Notes: generated by a model not told the origin, from the sequence alone. A stretch of 64,000 nt of DNA from Muribaculaceae bacterium (GCA_017462345.1 JAFTRI010000029.1:1-64000); one strand, 5' to 3'; positions 9,488-19,928 are shown, counted from the stretch's first letter. Program-made: numbers and translations.

Positions 9488-9494
9488 AAAGTCT

Positions 9495-9502
9495 TACTTT
9501 TG
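9495..9502 (+). promoter_or_regulatory. -7 promoter element for the patB-like/aroA operon
   Basis: TACTTTTG matches TAnnTTTG about 60 bp upstream of the aminotransferase ATG at 9563. No clear TTTG -33 element is visible at the ideal distance. Confidence 0.4.
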
Positions 9503-9562
9503 TGCTAAAATATTACAACGGCTTCCAGCCATCCCGTCAATGGGAACCAATCATTTGAGCCA

Positions 9563-10741
9563 ATGGTAAAATACGATTTTGATTGTGTTATCGACCGCCA
9601 TGGCAGCGGTGCGACGAAATTGGAGAACCTTGAATGCGTGTTTGGCAATAAGGATCTGCTGCCCATGTGGATTGCCGACATGGATTTCGCTGTGTGTCCG
9701 GAAATAGCCGAGGCGCTGAAAAGCCGGATGGAACACCCCATTTACGGTTATTCAACACCGTCTGACGGTTATTGGCAATCGATTATCGACTGGCTCGACT
9801 GCCGGCACGGGTTCAAAGTGTCACGCAAGGAACTCACCTACATCCCGGGAGTGGTTAAAGGAATCGGTCTGGCCATAAACTTCTTCACCCGGCCGGGTGA
9901 CGGGATCGTGATCCAGCCGCCCGTCTACCATCCTTTCCGGATGGTAACACAAGGCAACTTCCGCACAGTAATCAACAACCCGCTGCTACGCACCGGCAAC
10001 GGTTATGAGATGGATTTCGCTAATCTGGAGCAGATTTTCAATGAGCAGCATCCACGCATGATGATATTGTGTAATCCCCATAACCCGGGAGGCATACAAT
10101 GGGATGCAGAGACATTGCGACGGCTTGCCTCTCTATGCCGCAAGCACAATGTCATTGTCATTTCCGACGAGATTCATGGCGACCTCATGCTTTACGGCAA
10201 GAAGCACATCCCTTTTGCCTCGGTAAGCGAGGATGCCGAAGCGATATCGATCTCGCTTGGAGCCCCATCCAAGACATTCAATATCCCGGGTCTCGTAAGT
10301 TCCTGGATGGTCGTAAAAAATCCCGAGCTGCGCACCCCGTATTACCACTGGCTCGAAACAAACGGGTTCAATGAACCCACATTCGTCGCCACAATCGGCA
10401 CAGAAGCGGCATACCGCCACGGGAACGGATGGCTCAACCAGCTGCTTCATTACATCGAGCAGAACATCGGGACCGTCGAGGATTACTTTGCCAATGAATT
10501 ACCTGAACTGAAGCCTATGCGTCCGGAAGCGTCATTCCTCGTATGGCTCGACTGCCGGGCTCTGGGACTCCCGCAGGAAAGGCTTGTCGACCTATTCGTC
10601 AATAAAGCCGGGTTGGCTCTCAACGACGGCACAATGTTTGGCAAGGAGGGTGAGGGTTATATGCGGCTCAATGTAGCGACTCCCCGCCCGGTTCTCACAG
10701 AAGCCCTCCGGAAGCTGACCGCAGCAATCAAGTCCATTTAA
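9563..10741 (+). CDS. MalY/PatB-family PLP aminotransferase (cystathionine beta-lyase type)
   Basis: The 392-residue product begins with the MalY/PatB signature (FDCVIDRHGSGATKLENL, then LPMWIADMDFAVCPEI) and is a fold-type I PLP enzyme: NPHNPGG (about 172-178), SDEIHGDLM with the pyridine-N Asp, and the Schiff-base lysine K237 in SLGAPSKTFNIPGL. Family members cleave the C-S bond of cystathionine or cysteine S-conjugates, giving homocysteine or a thiol, pyruvate and ammonia. The start is the first ATG in frame after the promoter. It is followed after 11 bp by aroA and leads a four-gene plus-strand run. The natural substrate cannot be read from sequence. Confidence 0.88.
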   Translation: MVKYDFDCVIDRHGSGATKLENLECVFGNKDLLPMWIADMDFAVCPEIAEALKSRMEHPIYGYSTPSDGYWQSIIDWLDCRHGFKVSRKELTYIPGVVKGIGLAINFFTRPGDGIVIQPPVYHPFRMVTQGNFRTVINNPLLRTGNGYEMDFANLEQIFNEQHPRMMILCNPHNPGGIQWDAETLRRLASLCRKHNVIVISDEIHGDLMLYGKKHIPFASVSEDAEAISISLGAPSKTFNIPGLVSSWMVVKNPELRTPYYHWLETNGFNEPTFVATIGTEAAYRHGNGWLNQLLHYIEQNIGTVEDYFANELPELKPMRPEASFLVWLDCRALGLPQERLVDLFVNKAGLALNDGTMFGKEGEGYMRLNVATPRPVLTEALRKLTAAIKSI

Positions 10742-10752
10742 CACGAAAGCAG

Positions 10753-11979
10753 ATGAACTACCGCATATATCCGCCCGAAGAATTAACCGATGTACGCATC
10801 GAACTGCCCCGCTCCAAAAGCATCAGCAACCGTGCGCTCATCATCAACGCGCTTACCGACGGCGCCTTACCATTGGAAAACATTGCCGCATGCGACGATA
10901 CCGACGTAATGGTCAAGGCTCTATCCTCGACCGGAGACAGTATTGACATCGGAGCGGCGGGGACAGCCATGCGCTTCCTTACCGCCTATTACTCCTCTCT
11001 CCCGGGACGCACCGTGACAATCGATGGCTCGGAACGTATGAGGCACCGCCCCATCAGGGCTCTCGTCGACGCGCTCAGGGATTGCGGGGCCGACATAGAA
11101 TATGCCGGAGAAGAGGGATACCCCCCGCTCAGGATCACAGGACGGATCCTGAAAGGAGGCGACATAAGCCTGCCCGCCTCCATCAGCTCCCAGTACATCT
11201 CGGCTCTGCTGATGATTGCGCCAAAGATGGAACAAGGGCTGACACTCACGCTTGACGGCGGGATAATCTCCCGCCCGTACATCACCATGACCCTGTCCAT
11301 GATGCGGGAATGGGGAATCGACAGCGATTTTAGCGGAAACATAATAACCATAGTCCCCGGAAAATACTCTCCTGTCCGTTTCTCGGTAGAAGCCGACTGG
11401 AGCGCGGCATCCTACTGGTATGAGATAGCGGCACTGTCATCCATAGGGATTTCTCTCGGCGGGCTGCAACAGGAAAGTTACCAGGGAGACAGCCACGTGG
11501 CCGGCATTTTCCGTAATTTCGGAACTATAACAAACTTCGACGGAGGGACAACTATCCTTGAACCTTCACCCGACATGAGTCCGAGGCTGTCGGTTGACAT
11601 GAGCGAGCAACCCGACCTGGCACAGACTGTCGCTGTGACATGCTGCATGCTCGGCATCCCGTTCCGTATCACCGGACTTTCGACATTGAGGATAAAGGAA
11701 ACCGACCGGCTTGAAGCACTCCGGAAAGAGCTGGGTAAGCTGAGTTTCACCATTGCCGTGGAACACGACAGCGAATTAATATGGTACGGAGAACGGCATC
11801 CGGTATTTGAAGAGCCAGCAATCGACACCTACGATGACCACCGCATGGCCATGTCATTCGCTCCGGTTGCAATATATGTTCCGGGACTGATTGTCAACAA
11901 CATTGAAGTGGTGTCTAAATCCTATCCGGGATTCTGGGACGATCTGCGTCAGGCCGGATTCAATCTCATCGAGGCATGA
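10753..11979 (+). CDS. aroA: 3-phosphoshikimate 1-carboxyvinyltransferase (EPSP synthase)
   Basis: AroA joins phosphoenolpyruvate to shikimate-3-phosphate, the sixth step of chorismate synthesis, in the cytosol. The 408-residue protein shows the N-terminal PRSKSISNRALI motif with the substrate-binding lysine, GAAGTAMRFLTA, the SSQYISALLM stretch, KETDRLEALRKEL and the late DDHRMAMSFA. It is slightly shorter than the usual 425-435 residues because loops are compact. It ends with TGA overlapping the ATG of the next gene by 4 bp. The partner shikimate kinase gene is about 43 kb away in this window. Confidence 0.94.
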   Translation: MNYRIYPPEELTDVRIELPRSKSISNRALIINALTDGALPLENIAACDDTDVMVKALSSTGDSIDIGAAGTAMRFLTAYYSSLPGRTVTIDGSERMRHRPIRALVDALRDCGADIEYAGEEGYPPLRITGRILKGGDISLPASISSQYISALLMIAPKMEQGLTLTLDGGIISRPYITMTLSMMREWGIDSDFSGNIITIVPGKYSPVRFSVEADWSAASYWYEIAALSSIGISLGGLQQESYQGDSHVAGIFRNFGTITNFDGGTTILEPSPDMSPRLSVDMSEQPDLAQTVAVTCCMLGIPFRITGLSTLRIKETDRLEALRKELGKLSFTIAVEHDSELIWYGERHPVFEEPAIDTYDDHRMAMSFAPVAIYVPGLIVNNIEVVSKSYPGFWDDLRQAGFNLIEA

Positions 11980-12410
11980 CCGGTGCCCTGATCATACTTG
12001 CCTCTGTCATCATTGTAGGTATCGTACTCTACACTGGTCACCGCTATTCCCTTTCAAAAGCCACAGGACCGGAGCCCCCGACCGTCACAAGCCCGCCGGA
12101 GAACGACGTATGCTGCGGGATGCACGTCACCTGTGAAAAGGATTCGCTGCTTGCTGCCGTAAGCGGCACGATAATCTACTATGACGACGAGGAACTCGAC
12201 TGCTATGCGGGACGGGATGCCGACGACTATACCGACGAGGAAATAGACCGGTTCCGCGACGTACTCCTGACCCTCCTGCCCGAAGACATTGCCGGCTGGG
12301 GACGGAGCATACAACTGCGCGGCATCACATTACCCGCACCGGTTAGAGACGAACTGCTGCTGATTGTGGCCGAAGCCCGGCAATCAGCGGAACAAAACAA
12401 CAAACCATGA
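11976..12410 (+). CDS. Small membrane-anchored protein with CCGxHxxC motif, unknown function
   Basis: The 144-residue protein has one N-terminal membrane helix (about 4-20) and a cytoplasmic tail with C46-C47-G-M-H50-V-T-C53 followed by EKDSLL, then an acidic region (YYDDEELDCYAGRDADDYTDEE). The Cys/His cluster could bind metal; that is inference. It overlaps aroA upstream (4 bp) and the ABC-3 metal permease downstream (4 bp), so it is translationally coupled to both, and the metal permease context suits a metal-related role. I do not recognise a named family. Confidence 0.7.
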   Translation: MTGALIILASVIIVGIVLYTGHRYSLSKATGPEPPTVTSPPENDVCCGMHVTCEKDSLLAAVSGTIIYYDDEELDCYAGRDADDYTDEEIDRFRDVLLTLLPEDIAGWGRSIQLRGITLPAPVRDELLLIVAEARQSAEQNNKP

Positions 12411-13225
12411 CCGAACTGTTAGAATACGCTTTTTTCCGCAATGCCGTTACAGGAATAACCATCATCAGCATTGCAGTTGCCATCATCGGCACATACATCG
12501 CGACACGCCGGCTGATTTCAATCTCCGGCGGCATAACCCATGCATGTTTCGGCGGCCTTGGACTCGGATACTACCTTGGCGTGAACCCGGTGCTGATGGC
12601 AGCAGCATTCGCTGTCACCTCGTCCCTGGGGGTTGAATGGCTCTCGTCCCGGCACAATGTCAGGGAGGACTCGGCAATCGCTGTCGTATGGGCATTAGGC
12701 ATGGCGATAGGAGTCCTGTTCGTGTTCCTCACTCCCGGATATGTTCCGGAGCTGAACTCATTCCTGTTTGGCAACATCCTGACCATAAGCGCCTCCGACC
12801 TGTGGGCATTCGCAGTCTACACCGTTGTATTGGTCGCGTTCTTCATCATTTTCTATGATAGGATTGTGGCATGTGCATTTGACAGGGATTTTGCACGTGT
12901 ATCGCATCTGCCCGTAAGATTCATCTCCTACTCGATGACTGTCCTTGTCGCCGTGTGCATCGTATTGACAATACGCATGGTGGGGATAATGCTGCTGATG
13001 TCGATGCTATCCCTCCCGCAAATGATTGCCGAGATCTACTGCCGGCAATTCCGCAGCATGACCATTGCATCGATAGGGATTTCCCTTGTATGCTGCCTGT
13101 CAGGACTGATGCTTGCGACAGTGATAGATGTCCCCTGCTCTGCAATAATCGTCATCCTTCTTGTTACGATTTACATCGCAGCACGCACAACCAAAGCAGT
13201 GACCCGTCGCCAACCCATGCAATAA
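12407..13225 (+). CDS. ABC-3 family metal ABC transporter permease (ZnuB/MntB type)
   Basis: The 272-residue protein has about eight predicted membrane helices and the ABC-3 signatures: ISGGITHACFGGLGLGYYLG near the N-terminus, the middle FGNILTISASDLWA and the C-terminal VRMVGIMLLMSMLSLPQMIAE-like coupling region. Members form the membrane channel of zinc or manganese importers with a binding protein and an ATPase. Neither partner is adjacent in this window, so the subunits must be encoded elsewhere or the protein is an orphan. The metal is not deducible. Confidence 0.85.
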   Translation: MTELLEYAFFRNAVTGITIISIAVAIIGTYIATRRLISISGGITHACFGGLGLGYYLGVNPVLMAAAFAVTSSLGVEWLSSRHNVREDSAIAVVWALGMAIGVLFVFLTPGYVPELNSFLFGNILTISASDLWAFAVYTVVLVAFFIIFYDRIVACAFDRDFARVSHLPVRFISYSMTVLVAVCIVLTIRMVGIMLLMSMLSLPQMIAEIYCRQFRSMTIASIGISLVCCLSGLMLATVIDVPCSAIIVILLVTIYIAARTTKAVTRRQPMQ

Positions 13226-13265
13226 AGCCACACCTGACAACGTTATTTAAAAGATAAACAGTAAC

Positions 13266-16200
13266 TTGTTGAAACGCATCTATCTCATACTGGCAATTGT
13301 CATCCCCATCGTGATGCTATCTTCCTGCGGTACCAGGAAGAATACCGCCCTGTCACGCAACTACCAGGCATTCATCACCCGCTACAACATCTATTTCAAC
13401 GGAGACGAGCATTACAAGCAGACGATAAAGGAAATGGAGCGTTCCTATGAGGATGACTACAGTACCATCCTGTTCATGCATCCGGCGGAAGCCTACTCCA
13501 ACCCTAAAGCGCCGCAACCGCAAGGGAACTTCGACCGCTCGATAGAGAAAGCCCAGAAAGCGATACAGCTCCGTTCGATAAAAAAACGCCCGAAAAAGAA
13601 ATCAGGCAAAGGCAATGATCCCAAATACAAGGCATGGCTTAAACGGGACGAGTACAACCCTTTCCTCCACAATGCCTGGATGATGATGGGCCGCAGCCAG
13701 TATCTCAACGGGGATTTTCTCGGAGCAGCCTCAACTTTCTATTACACCTCTCGGCATTTCAGCTGGTTACCGGAGACTGTCACAGAGGCAAAGCTATGGC
13801 AGGTCCGCAGCTATTGCGCTCTCGACTGGCTTGTAGAGGCCGAGAATATCATCATTCGAATCAAAGAACCGGAACTCACCAACAATACCCTGAAGGAACT
13901 GTACAACTTCTCATTTGCCAACTACCACATCAAGTCCCATAACTACGAAAAATCAATCCCGTATCTCACCAACGCAATAAAATACGCCAAAGGCTCACAA
14001 AAAACACGCCTCAATTTCCTGCTCGGACAAGTCTACGCCCTGTTAGGGAAGAAAGAGGAAGCCTATCAGGCATTCAAAAAAGCAGGAAGCGCGTCAAGCG
14101 CGCCCTACCGCACCAAGTTCAATGCACGCATAAAGCAGAGTGAGGTCTACTGCGGGGACGACATCGAGTCGGAAGTCAAAGCCCTGAAACGCATGACCCG
14201 CTATGACCGGAACAAGGAATATCTCGACCAAGTATATTACGCGATAGGAAACATCTATCTCTCCCGTCAGGATACAGCCAAAGCAATCGAGAACTACATC
14301 CTTGCCGCCGAAAAAAGCACACGCAATGGCATCGACAAGGCCATCAGCCAGATAACACTCGGAGAACTCTATTTCCAGCTGCACAGTTACGACAAGGCCC
14401 AGCCGTGTTACGCCGAGGCTGTCCCAATGCTCCCCGAGACCTATCCCGACTATGCCAAACTGAAACGGCGCTCCGATGTACTCGACGAACTCGCCGTATA
14501 TTCCCAGAACGTCACACTTCAGGACTCTCTGTTAAGGCTTTCGGAGATGTCTCCCGAAGAGCAGAAAGCAGTAATAGACGAAATAATACGCAAACTGAAA
14601 GAAAAAGAGAAAAAAGAAGCCGAGGAGGCTGCCCGCGAAGAATACCTCGCACAACAGGCGGCACAAGGCAGCAACCTGCAGAACAATTCCGCGGCTGCAC
14701 CAAACACGTTCACCCTCAACACCGACAAGTCATGGTATTTCTACAACACGGCGACCCGTAATGCAGGAAAAACCGAGTTCCAGAAACGGTGGGGAAGCCG
14801 CAAGCTTGAAGACGACTGGCGTCGCCGCAACAAGGCTTCTTTTGACATGAACGACTTCAGCGAATCAGATGAAGAGGAGGAAGAAACATCCGAAACTGAT
14901 GACTCTGCAAGCGAAGGACAGACAGAAGCATCCGAACTGACCAACGAAGAAAAAGAGAAACAGAAACGTGAACAGGACCCGCACTATCCCGAATATTACC
15001 TGAAACAGATTCCCTCAACCGACGAGGAGAAAATCACAGCCAACGACATCATTCAGGAAGGGCTATACAACATGGGAGTAATCCTGAAAGACAAGTTGGA
15101 GGACTTTGATGCGGCGGCTACCGAATTTGACCGTCTGCTCACCCGTTACCCCGATAACATATACCGGCTTGACACCTACTACAACCTGTACCTCATGTTC
15201 ATGAGACAGAAGAAATATTCCACCGCCGAGCGGTTCAGAGCCAAGATTCTGCATGAGTTCGCCGACACGAAGTACGGTATGGCACTGCGTGACCCCAACT
15301 ACATCGACAATCTGCGCGAGATGGAAAACATTCAGGAACAGATGTATGCCAAGACCTACGAAGACTACCTGAACAACAATAACACTGCGGTGCACGACTC
15401 CTATAAAGAAATGATGGAACGTTTCCCGCTCAGCGACATCATGCCCAAGTTCATGTTCCTGCATGCCCTCGCCTATGTCACCGAGAAGAACCCGGAAGGA
15501 TTCAAGAGCACACTCAAGGAACTGCTGGAACGCTATCCCGAGACCGACATAACCCCGCTTGCATCGTCCTACCTGAAACAACTGGCACAAGGACGCAAAC
15601 TCGAAAGCAGTACCACCAACATGCGCGGGATGATATGGAGCACACGTCTCACCAACGACTCGACAGCACTTGCCAACGGAATGACCGATTCCATTTCATT
15701 TGACCTGAATCCCGCCGATCCGCAACTGTTTGTACTTGTATTCCCCACCGATACGGTATCATCCAACCAATTGTTGTTTGACATCGCCCGGCACAACTTC
15801 ACCTCATTTGTCGTAAAGGATTTCGATCTCGAACAAATGAACTTCGGACAACTCGGATTGTTGATAATAAAAGGATTTGATAACCTTGAAGAGCTCAACC
15901 ATTACCGCATGGTCATGAAAGCCGACAAGAACCTCAGGATTCCGCGTCAGGTCCGTCCGGTAATGATAAGCGTCAAGAACTTTGACCTACTGCTCAAAGA
16001 GGGCCGCTCATTTGAAGAATACTTCCGGTTTGTCGAGGAAAAGACCGTCAACGACACCCACGACAGCGTCCTGTCACCTGACATATACGGAACCGAGGAA
16101 GAGTCCCTGCAGGAACTCCCCGTACAGGAGACCACACCGGAACTGACCGATACCCCATCGCCTGAGATACCGGACGTTCAGACACCCGTTCCTACTCAGG

Positions 16201-16310
16201 GCAAACAAACACCGGCTCCCGCCACTCCCGTACCCGCGACCAGACCGATACCGCTACCGGAATATCCCGAAGGGTCGGAAGGCGATGACCCGCTATTAGA
16301 CACCCCATAA
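13266..16310 (+). CDS. porW: T9SS-associated TPR lipoprotein PorW/SprE
   Basis: The 1014-residue protein has a lipoprotein signal peptide with lipobox LSSC (Cys21), then the PorW/SprE opening NTALSRNYQAFITRYNIYFNGDEHY. Tetratricopeptide-like repeats run from about 130 to 420 and again from about 600 to 800, separated by a charged Lys/Glu coiled-coil and an acidic linker; the C-terminus is Pro/Thr-rich. PorW/SprE is an outer-membrane lipoprotein needed for type IX secretion. No ATG is suitably placed; translation probably starts at one of two adjacent TTG codons (13266 or 13269). porX follows after 12 bp, so the two T9SS genes are linked. Confidence 0.85.
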   Translation: MLKRIYLILAIVIPIVMLSSCGTRKNTALSRNYQAFITRYNIYFNGDEHYKQTIKEMERSYEDDYSTILFMHPAEAYSNPKAPQPQGNFDRSIEKAQKAIQLRSIKKRPKKKSGKGNDPKYKAWLKRDEYNPFLHNAWMMMGRSQYLNGDFLGAASTFYYTSRHFSWLPETVTEAKLWQVRSYCALDWLVEAENIIIRIKEPELTNNTLKELYNFSFANYHIKSHNYEKSIPYLTNAIKYAKGSQKTRLNFLLGQVYALLGKKEEAYQAFKKAGSASSAPYRTKFNARIKQSEVYCGDDIESEVKALKRMTRYDRNKEYLDQVYYAIGNIYLSRQDTAKAIENYILAAEKSTRNGIDKAISQITLGELYFQLHSYDKAQPCYAEAVPMLPETYPDYAKLKRRSDVLDELAVYSQNVTLQDSLLRLSEMSPEEQKAVIDEIIRKLKEKEKKEAEEAAREEYLAQQAAQGSNLQNNSAAAPNTFTLNTDKSWYFYNTATRNAGKTEFQKRWGSRKLEDDWRRRNKASFDMNDFSESDEEEEETSETDDSASEGQTEASELTNEEKEKQKREQDPHYPEYYLKQIPSTDEEKITANDIIQEGLYNMGVILKDKLEDFDAAATEFDRLLTRYPDNIYRLDTYYNLYLMFMRQKKYSTAERFRAKILHEFADTKYGMALRDPNYIDNLREMENIQEQMYAKTYEDYLNNNNTAVHDSYKEMMERFPLSDIMPKFMFLHALAYVTEKNPEGFKSTLKELLERYPETDITPLASSYLKQLAQGRKLESSTTNMRGMIWSTRLTNDSTALANGMTDSISFDLNPADPQLFVLVFPTDTVSSNQLLFDIARHNFTSFVVKDFDLEQMNFGQLGLLIIKGFDNLEELNHYRMVMKADKNLRIPRQVRPVMISVKNFDLLLKEGRSFEEYFRFVEEKTVNDTHDSVLSPDIYGTEEESLQELPVQETTPELTDTPSPEIPDVQTPVPTQGKQTPAPATPVPATRPIPLPEYPEGSEGDDPLLDTP

Positions 16311-16328
16311 CCGAAAACCATATTGACA

Positions 16329-17879
16329 ATGAATCCCCGCACCATCCTATGGGCTGATGACGAGATAGATCTCCTGAAGCCACACATACTTTTCCTGAAA
16401 AACAAGGGCTATAATGTTGTCACAGTCAACAACGGACGTGACGCACTGGAACTGGTCGAAAACGGGCACTTCGACCTTATCATCCTTGACGAGAACATGC
16501 CGGGACTCACAGGTCTTGAAACCCTGTCCCGAATAAAGCAGGTAATCCCCCATGTGCCGGTAATCATGATTACCAAGAGCGAAGAAGAAAACATCATGGA
16601 CCAGGCCGTGGGAAACAAGATTGCCGACTATCTGATCAAGCCGGTAAACCCCAACCAGATACTGCTGTCTATCAAGAAAAACCTGCACTCTGAACAACTT
16701 GTTTCGGAACAGGCCTCGTCAGACTACCGGCAGGAGTTCGGACGCATCACATCCCTCATCAACGATTCCTATACAATCGAGGACTGGTACGAGCTATACC
16801 GTAAACTCGTGTTCTGGGAGCTTGAACTCGCATCGGCCGAGACAAATATGGATGAGCTGCTGAACATGCAGAAAATCGAAGCCAACAGCGCGTTTGCCAA
16901 GTTCATCAAGAAGAACTATGAAGACTGGGTTGCACCGGAAAACAATGACCCACACCCGACATTAAGCCATGAGATATTCAAGAAAAAGGTATTTCCGCTG
17001 CTTGACAACGGCGAAAAGCTGTTCTTTATTCTCATCGACAACTTCCGCCTTGACCAATGGCGCACAATAAAGCCACTACTGAACGACCTTTTCACCTTTG
17101 AGGAAGACTTGTATTGTTCAATACTCCCCACTGCGACGCAATATGCCCGCAATGCCATTTTTTCAGGACTCATGCCGGCCAGTATTGCCCGGATGTTTCC
17201 GGATCTGTGGGTCGACGAGGACGAGGATGAAGGGAAAAACCTCAACGAGTCCCCCCTTATTGCCACACAATTCGAACGTTACCGCCGTCGATGCCGTTTT
17301 TCCTACAACAAGATAAACGATTCGGTTGCCGGAGAAAAAATCATCCGGGAGTTCTCCCAACTGGAGAATAATGACCTGAATGTCGTCGTATTCAATTTCA
17401 TCGACATGCTGTCCCATGCCCGCACCGAATCAAAAATGATACGGGAACTTGCAGCAAGCAATGCCGCCTACCGTTCATTGTCCGAATCATGGTTCCGGCA
17501 CTCTTCGGCACTCGACCTGTTCCGTAAAATAGCCGAGAAGGGTTACAAGGTCATCCTTACAACCGACCACGGGACAATACGGGTCGACAATCCGGTAAAA
17601 GTCGTAGGGGACAAGAATACCAACACCAATCTCCGTTACAAGGTAGGCAAGAACCTGAGCTATAACCCCAAGCAGGTCTATGAGATAAGACAGCCCGAAC
17701 AGTTCGGGCTACCGTCTCCCAACGTGTCCTCAAAATATATATTTACCTCCAACAGGGATTTCTTCGCCTATCCCAACAACTACAACTACTATGTCCAGTA
17801 CTATACCGACACATTCCAGCATGGAGGAATCTCCATGGAAGAGATGATCGTACCGTTAATAACACTTTCAGCCAAATAA
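16329..17879 (+). CDS. porX: T9SS response regulator PorX (REC-PglZ)
   Basis: PorX couples a receiver domain to a PglZ alkaline-phosphatase-fold domain and regulates type IX secretion with the PorY kinase. The receiver (1-120) has acidic residues D10-D11, phosphoacceptor D54 in IILDENMPG and K83 in MITKS. The PglZ domain (about 205-516) shows [13 protein letters not shown] and [10 protein letters not shown] metal-binding stretches. Later Bacteroidota work links the PglZ domain to oligonucleotide hydrolysis. I place the start at ATG 16329; an ATG two codons upstream (16323) is also possible. It follows porW after 12-18 bp and precedes tsaE. Confidence 0.92.
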   Translation: MNPRTILWADDEIDLLKPHILFLKNKGYNVVTVNNGRDALELVENGHFDLIILDENMPGLTGLETLSRIKQVIPHVPVIMITKSEEENIMDQAVGNKIADYLIKPVNPNQILLSIKKNLHSEQLVSEQASSDYRQEFGRITSLINDSYTIEDWYELYRKLVFWELELASAETNMDELLNMQKIEANSAFAKFIKKNYEDWVAPENNDPHPTLSHEIFKKKVFPLLDNGEKLFFILIDNFRLDQWRTIKPLLNDLFTFEEDLYCSILPTATQYARNAIFSGLMPASIARMFPDLWVDEDEDEGKNLNESPLIATQFERYRRRCRFSYNKINDSVAGEKIIREFSQLENNDLNVVVFNFIDMLSHARTESKMIRELAASNAAYRSLSESWFRHSSALDLFRKIAEKGYKVILTTDHGTIRVDNPVKVVGDKNTNTNLRYKVGKNLSYNPKQVYEIRQPEQFGLPSPNVSSKYIFTSNRDFFAYPNNYNYYVQYYTDTFQHGGISMEEMIVPLITLSAK

Positions 17880-17892
17880 CAATTCACCGATT

Positions 17893-18324
17893 ATGAACAC
17901 AATAAGAATATCATCGTTAGACGACATCGACATTGCCGCAAAAAAATTCATCGAATTGATGGGAGACGAGACAGTCTACGCTTTTTACGGAGAAATGGGA
18001 GCAGGAAAAACCACTTTCATCAACGCCCTATGCCATGCACTTGGGGTAGAAGATGACACCACCAACTCTCCTTCATTCTCCATCATAAACGAATACCGCT
18101 CCGACACGACTGCCGAGCTCATATACCATTTTGACCTCTACCGTCTTGAGAATCTTGAAGAAGCTTTCGATATCGGAGTTGAAGACTATTTCGATTCTGG
18201 CGCACTGTGCCTGTTGGAATGGCCTGAGCGCATTGAGGACATATTGCCCGACGACACAGTCAAGGTTGAAATCATCGTAAACGATGACGCTTCCCGCAGT
18301 TTGAACATATCCATGCCGAAGTAA
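17893..18324 (+). CDS. tsaE: tRNA t6A37 modification ATPase TsaE
   Basis: TsaE is the ATPase of the TsaBDE complex that makes threonylcarbamoyl-adenosine at tRNA position 37. The 143-residue protein is normal in length and has a P-loop [10 protein letters not shown] (about 33-42), the threonine-rich switch [12 protein letters not shown] and the conserved [13 protein letters not shown] and [10 protein letters not shown] motifs. It sits 13 bp after porX and 32 bp before birA in the same run. Confidence 0.93.
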   Translation: MNTIRISSLDDIDIAAKKFIELMGDETVYAFYGEMGAGKTTFINALCHALGVEDDTTNSPSFSIINEYRSDTTAELIYHFDLYRLENLEEAFDIGVEDYFDSGALCLLEWPERIEDILPDDTVKVEIIVNDDASRSLNISMPK

Positions 18325-18356
18325 GCCATAACTGCCCCTTCTCATCTTCCGCACCC

Positions 18357-19103
18357 ATGACATCACATACACCGGCATACCATCTGATTGCATCCGCACC
18401 ATCCACCAATTCCGTACTCGCCGCCATTGCCGCCGAGTCTCCCCATGGGACAGTGGTGTCTGCAACAGAACAGACGGCGGGGCGCGGGCAACGCGGCAAC
18501 TCATGGGAATCGTCTCCGGGAAAGAACCTGACACTTTCAATGCTCCTGCGTCCCCGGCACATTGACGCACGTTCACAATTCTTCCTGTCCGAAATCGTTT
18601 CACTTTCAATTGTAGAAACCCTGCGACACTATATCCCGAACCACGACATCGCCATAAAATGGCCAAACGACATATACGTCGGAGACAAGAAAATATGCGG
18701 AATCCTCATCGAAAATTCCCTGATGGGTATGGGCATAGACCATTCCATCGCCGGCATTGGGCTCAATGTCAACCAGACACGGTTTATTTCCGATGCCCCC
18801 AACCCTGTGTCGCTGTCCCATATCACAGGAAATGAAATCCCATTGGGAGAAATACGGGAAAAGCTATGCGACACGATACTGGACATGATGGACATTTACG
18901 ACGACATCTCCCGGTTCGAAGAGTTACACCGCACCTACTGCAACAACCTCTGGCGCCGTGACGGATTCTACCCGTACACCACCGGCGGCGAGACATTCAA
19001 TGCCCGCATTACAGAGGTCTCCCCCATTGGCATGCTTACACTTACCGATACCGACGGCAGCTCCCGTACATTTGCATTCAAGGAGGTATCAGCGGTACTT
19101 TGA
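18357..19103 (+). CDS. birA: Biotin--[acetyl-CoA-carboxylase] ligase (class I BirA)
   Basis: The enzyme makes biotinyl-AMP and transfers biotin to a lysine of carboxyl carrier proteins. The 248-residue protein has the biotin-binding TEQTAGRGQRGNSW loop (GRGQRG, about 44-49), IKWPNDIYVGDKKICGILIE with the catalytic lysine, and a C-terminal SH3-like cap. It lacks an N-terminal helix-turn-helix, so it is a class I ligase without repressor function. It is probably the last gene of the porW-porX-tsaE-birA run, since a new promoter follows. Confidence 0.93.
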   Translation: MTSHTPAYHLIASAPSTNSVLAAIAAESPHGTVVSATEQTAGRGQRGNSWESSPGKNLTLSMLLRPRHIDARSQFFLSEIVSLSIVETLRHYIPNHDIAIKWPNDIYVGDKKICGILIENSLMGMGIDHSIAGIGLNVNQTRFISDAPNPVSLSHITGNEIPLGEIREKLCDTILDMMDIYDDISRFEELHRTYCNNLWRRDGFYPYTTGGETFNARITEVSPIGMLTLTDTDGSSRTFAFKEVSAVL

Positions 19104-19182
19104 CCGGTTAAACAGGATTTAACCCGGATATTAATCCTTGTAAAATTCGATGCAACACCGCATCCCATAGGGAATTATTCCG

Positions 19183-19190
19183 TACCTTTG
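19183..19190 (+). promoter_or_regulatory. -7 promoter element for the DUF4919 gene
   Basis: TACCTTTG matches TAnnTTTG about 37 bp upstream of the ATG at 19227. The upstream in-frame TTG at 19188 lies within this element, so it cannot be the start. Confidence 0.45.
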
Positions 19191-19226
19191 CATCTGTCCA
19201 CCCTAATTTTACAGAATCATTCCCTA

Positions 19227-19928
19227 ATGAGAAGCATAATCGCAGCGTTTTTTATATTACTGACCGCCTGTTGCTCTTTTGCAGCACCACGCGACAAGAA
19301 AGTGAATGTTGAAAAGCCTGACATGGAAAAAATAAAGGCTGAGGTCAACAATCCGGCATCGAAATACTATTACCCGAACCTGATGAAGCAATATGAAGCC
19401 AACGAAACAATCATGGGACTTCAGGAGTACCGTCATCTGTATCTGGGATATGTGTTTCAGGAAGACTATAACCCCTACCGCCGTTCGGAATTTTCAAAAA
19501 AAATCGAGGAACAGTACTATAAGGACAAGCACACCAAGGCCGAGTGTGACACCATCATCAAATATGCCGAATTGTCTCTGAAAGACAACCCGTTTGATCT
19601 GAGACAGATTAATTTTCTCATTTATGCTTTGAGAGAAAAGAAGAAAAACAACATTGCCAATATCTGGCAATACCGTCTCAACCACCTCCTTGAGGCCATA
19701 ATCTCTACAGGTACGGGACTTGACCGAGAAAACGCATGGTACGTGATTAATCCCCAACACGAGTACAACATCATCAACTTTCAGGGGTCTATCGCCTTGT
19801 CGCAGAGTTTCGTACAGCCCTATTACGACTACATAACCGTAAACCGGAAAAACGACAAAGATCCCGAAGGCTACTACTTCAATATCAAACACATCCTTGA
19901 AGAATACAACCGCAAGTTCCCGGAATAG
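19227..19928 (+). CDS. DUF4919-type secreted protein, unknown function
   Basis: From ATG 19227 the product is 233 residues with an N-terminal signal or lipoprotein-like leader (MRSIIAAFFILLTACCSFAAP). The rest is helical and charged, with MKQYEANETIMGLQEYRHLYLGYVFQEDYNPYR-type content typical of the Bacteroidetes DUF4919 family, whose biochemical role is unknown. It ends with a TAG that is a true stop. It converges with the sigma-54 regulator gene 45 bp downstream. Confidence 0.72.
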   Translation: MRSIIAAFFILLTACCSFAAPRDKKVNVEKPDMEKIKAEVNNPASKYYYPNLMKQYEANETIMGLQEYRHLYLGYVFQEDYNPYRRSEFSKKIEEQYYKDKHTKAECDTIIKYAELSLKDNPFDLRQINFLIYALREKKKNNIANIWQYRLNHLLEAIISTGTGLDRENAWYVINPQHEYNIINFQGSIALSQSFVQPYYDYITVNRKNDKDPEGYYFNIKHILEEYNRKFPE

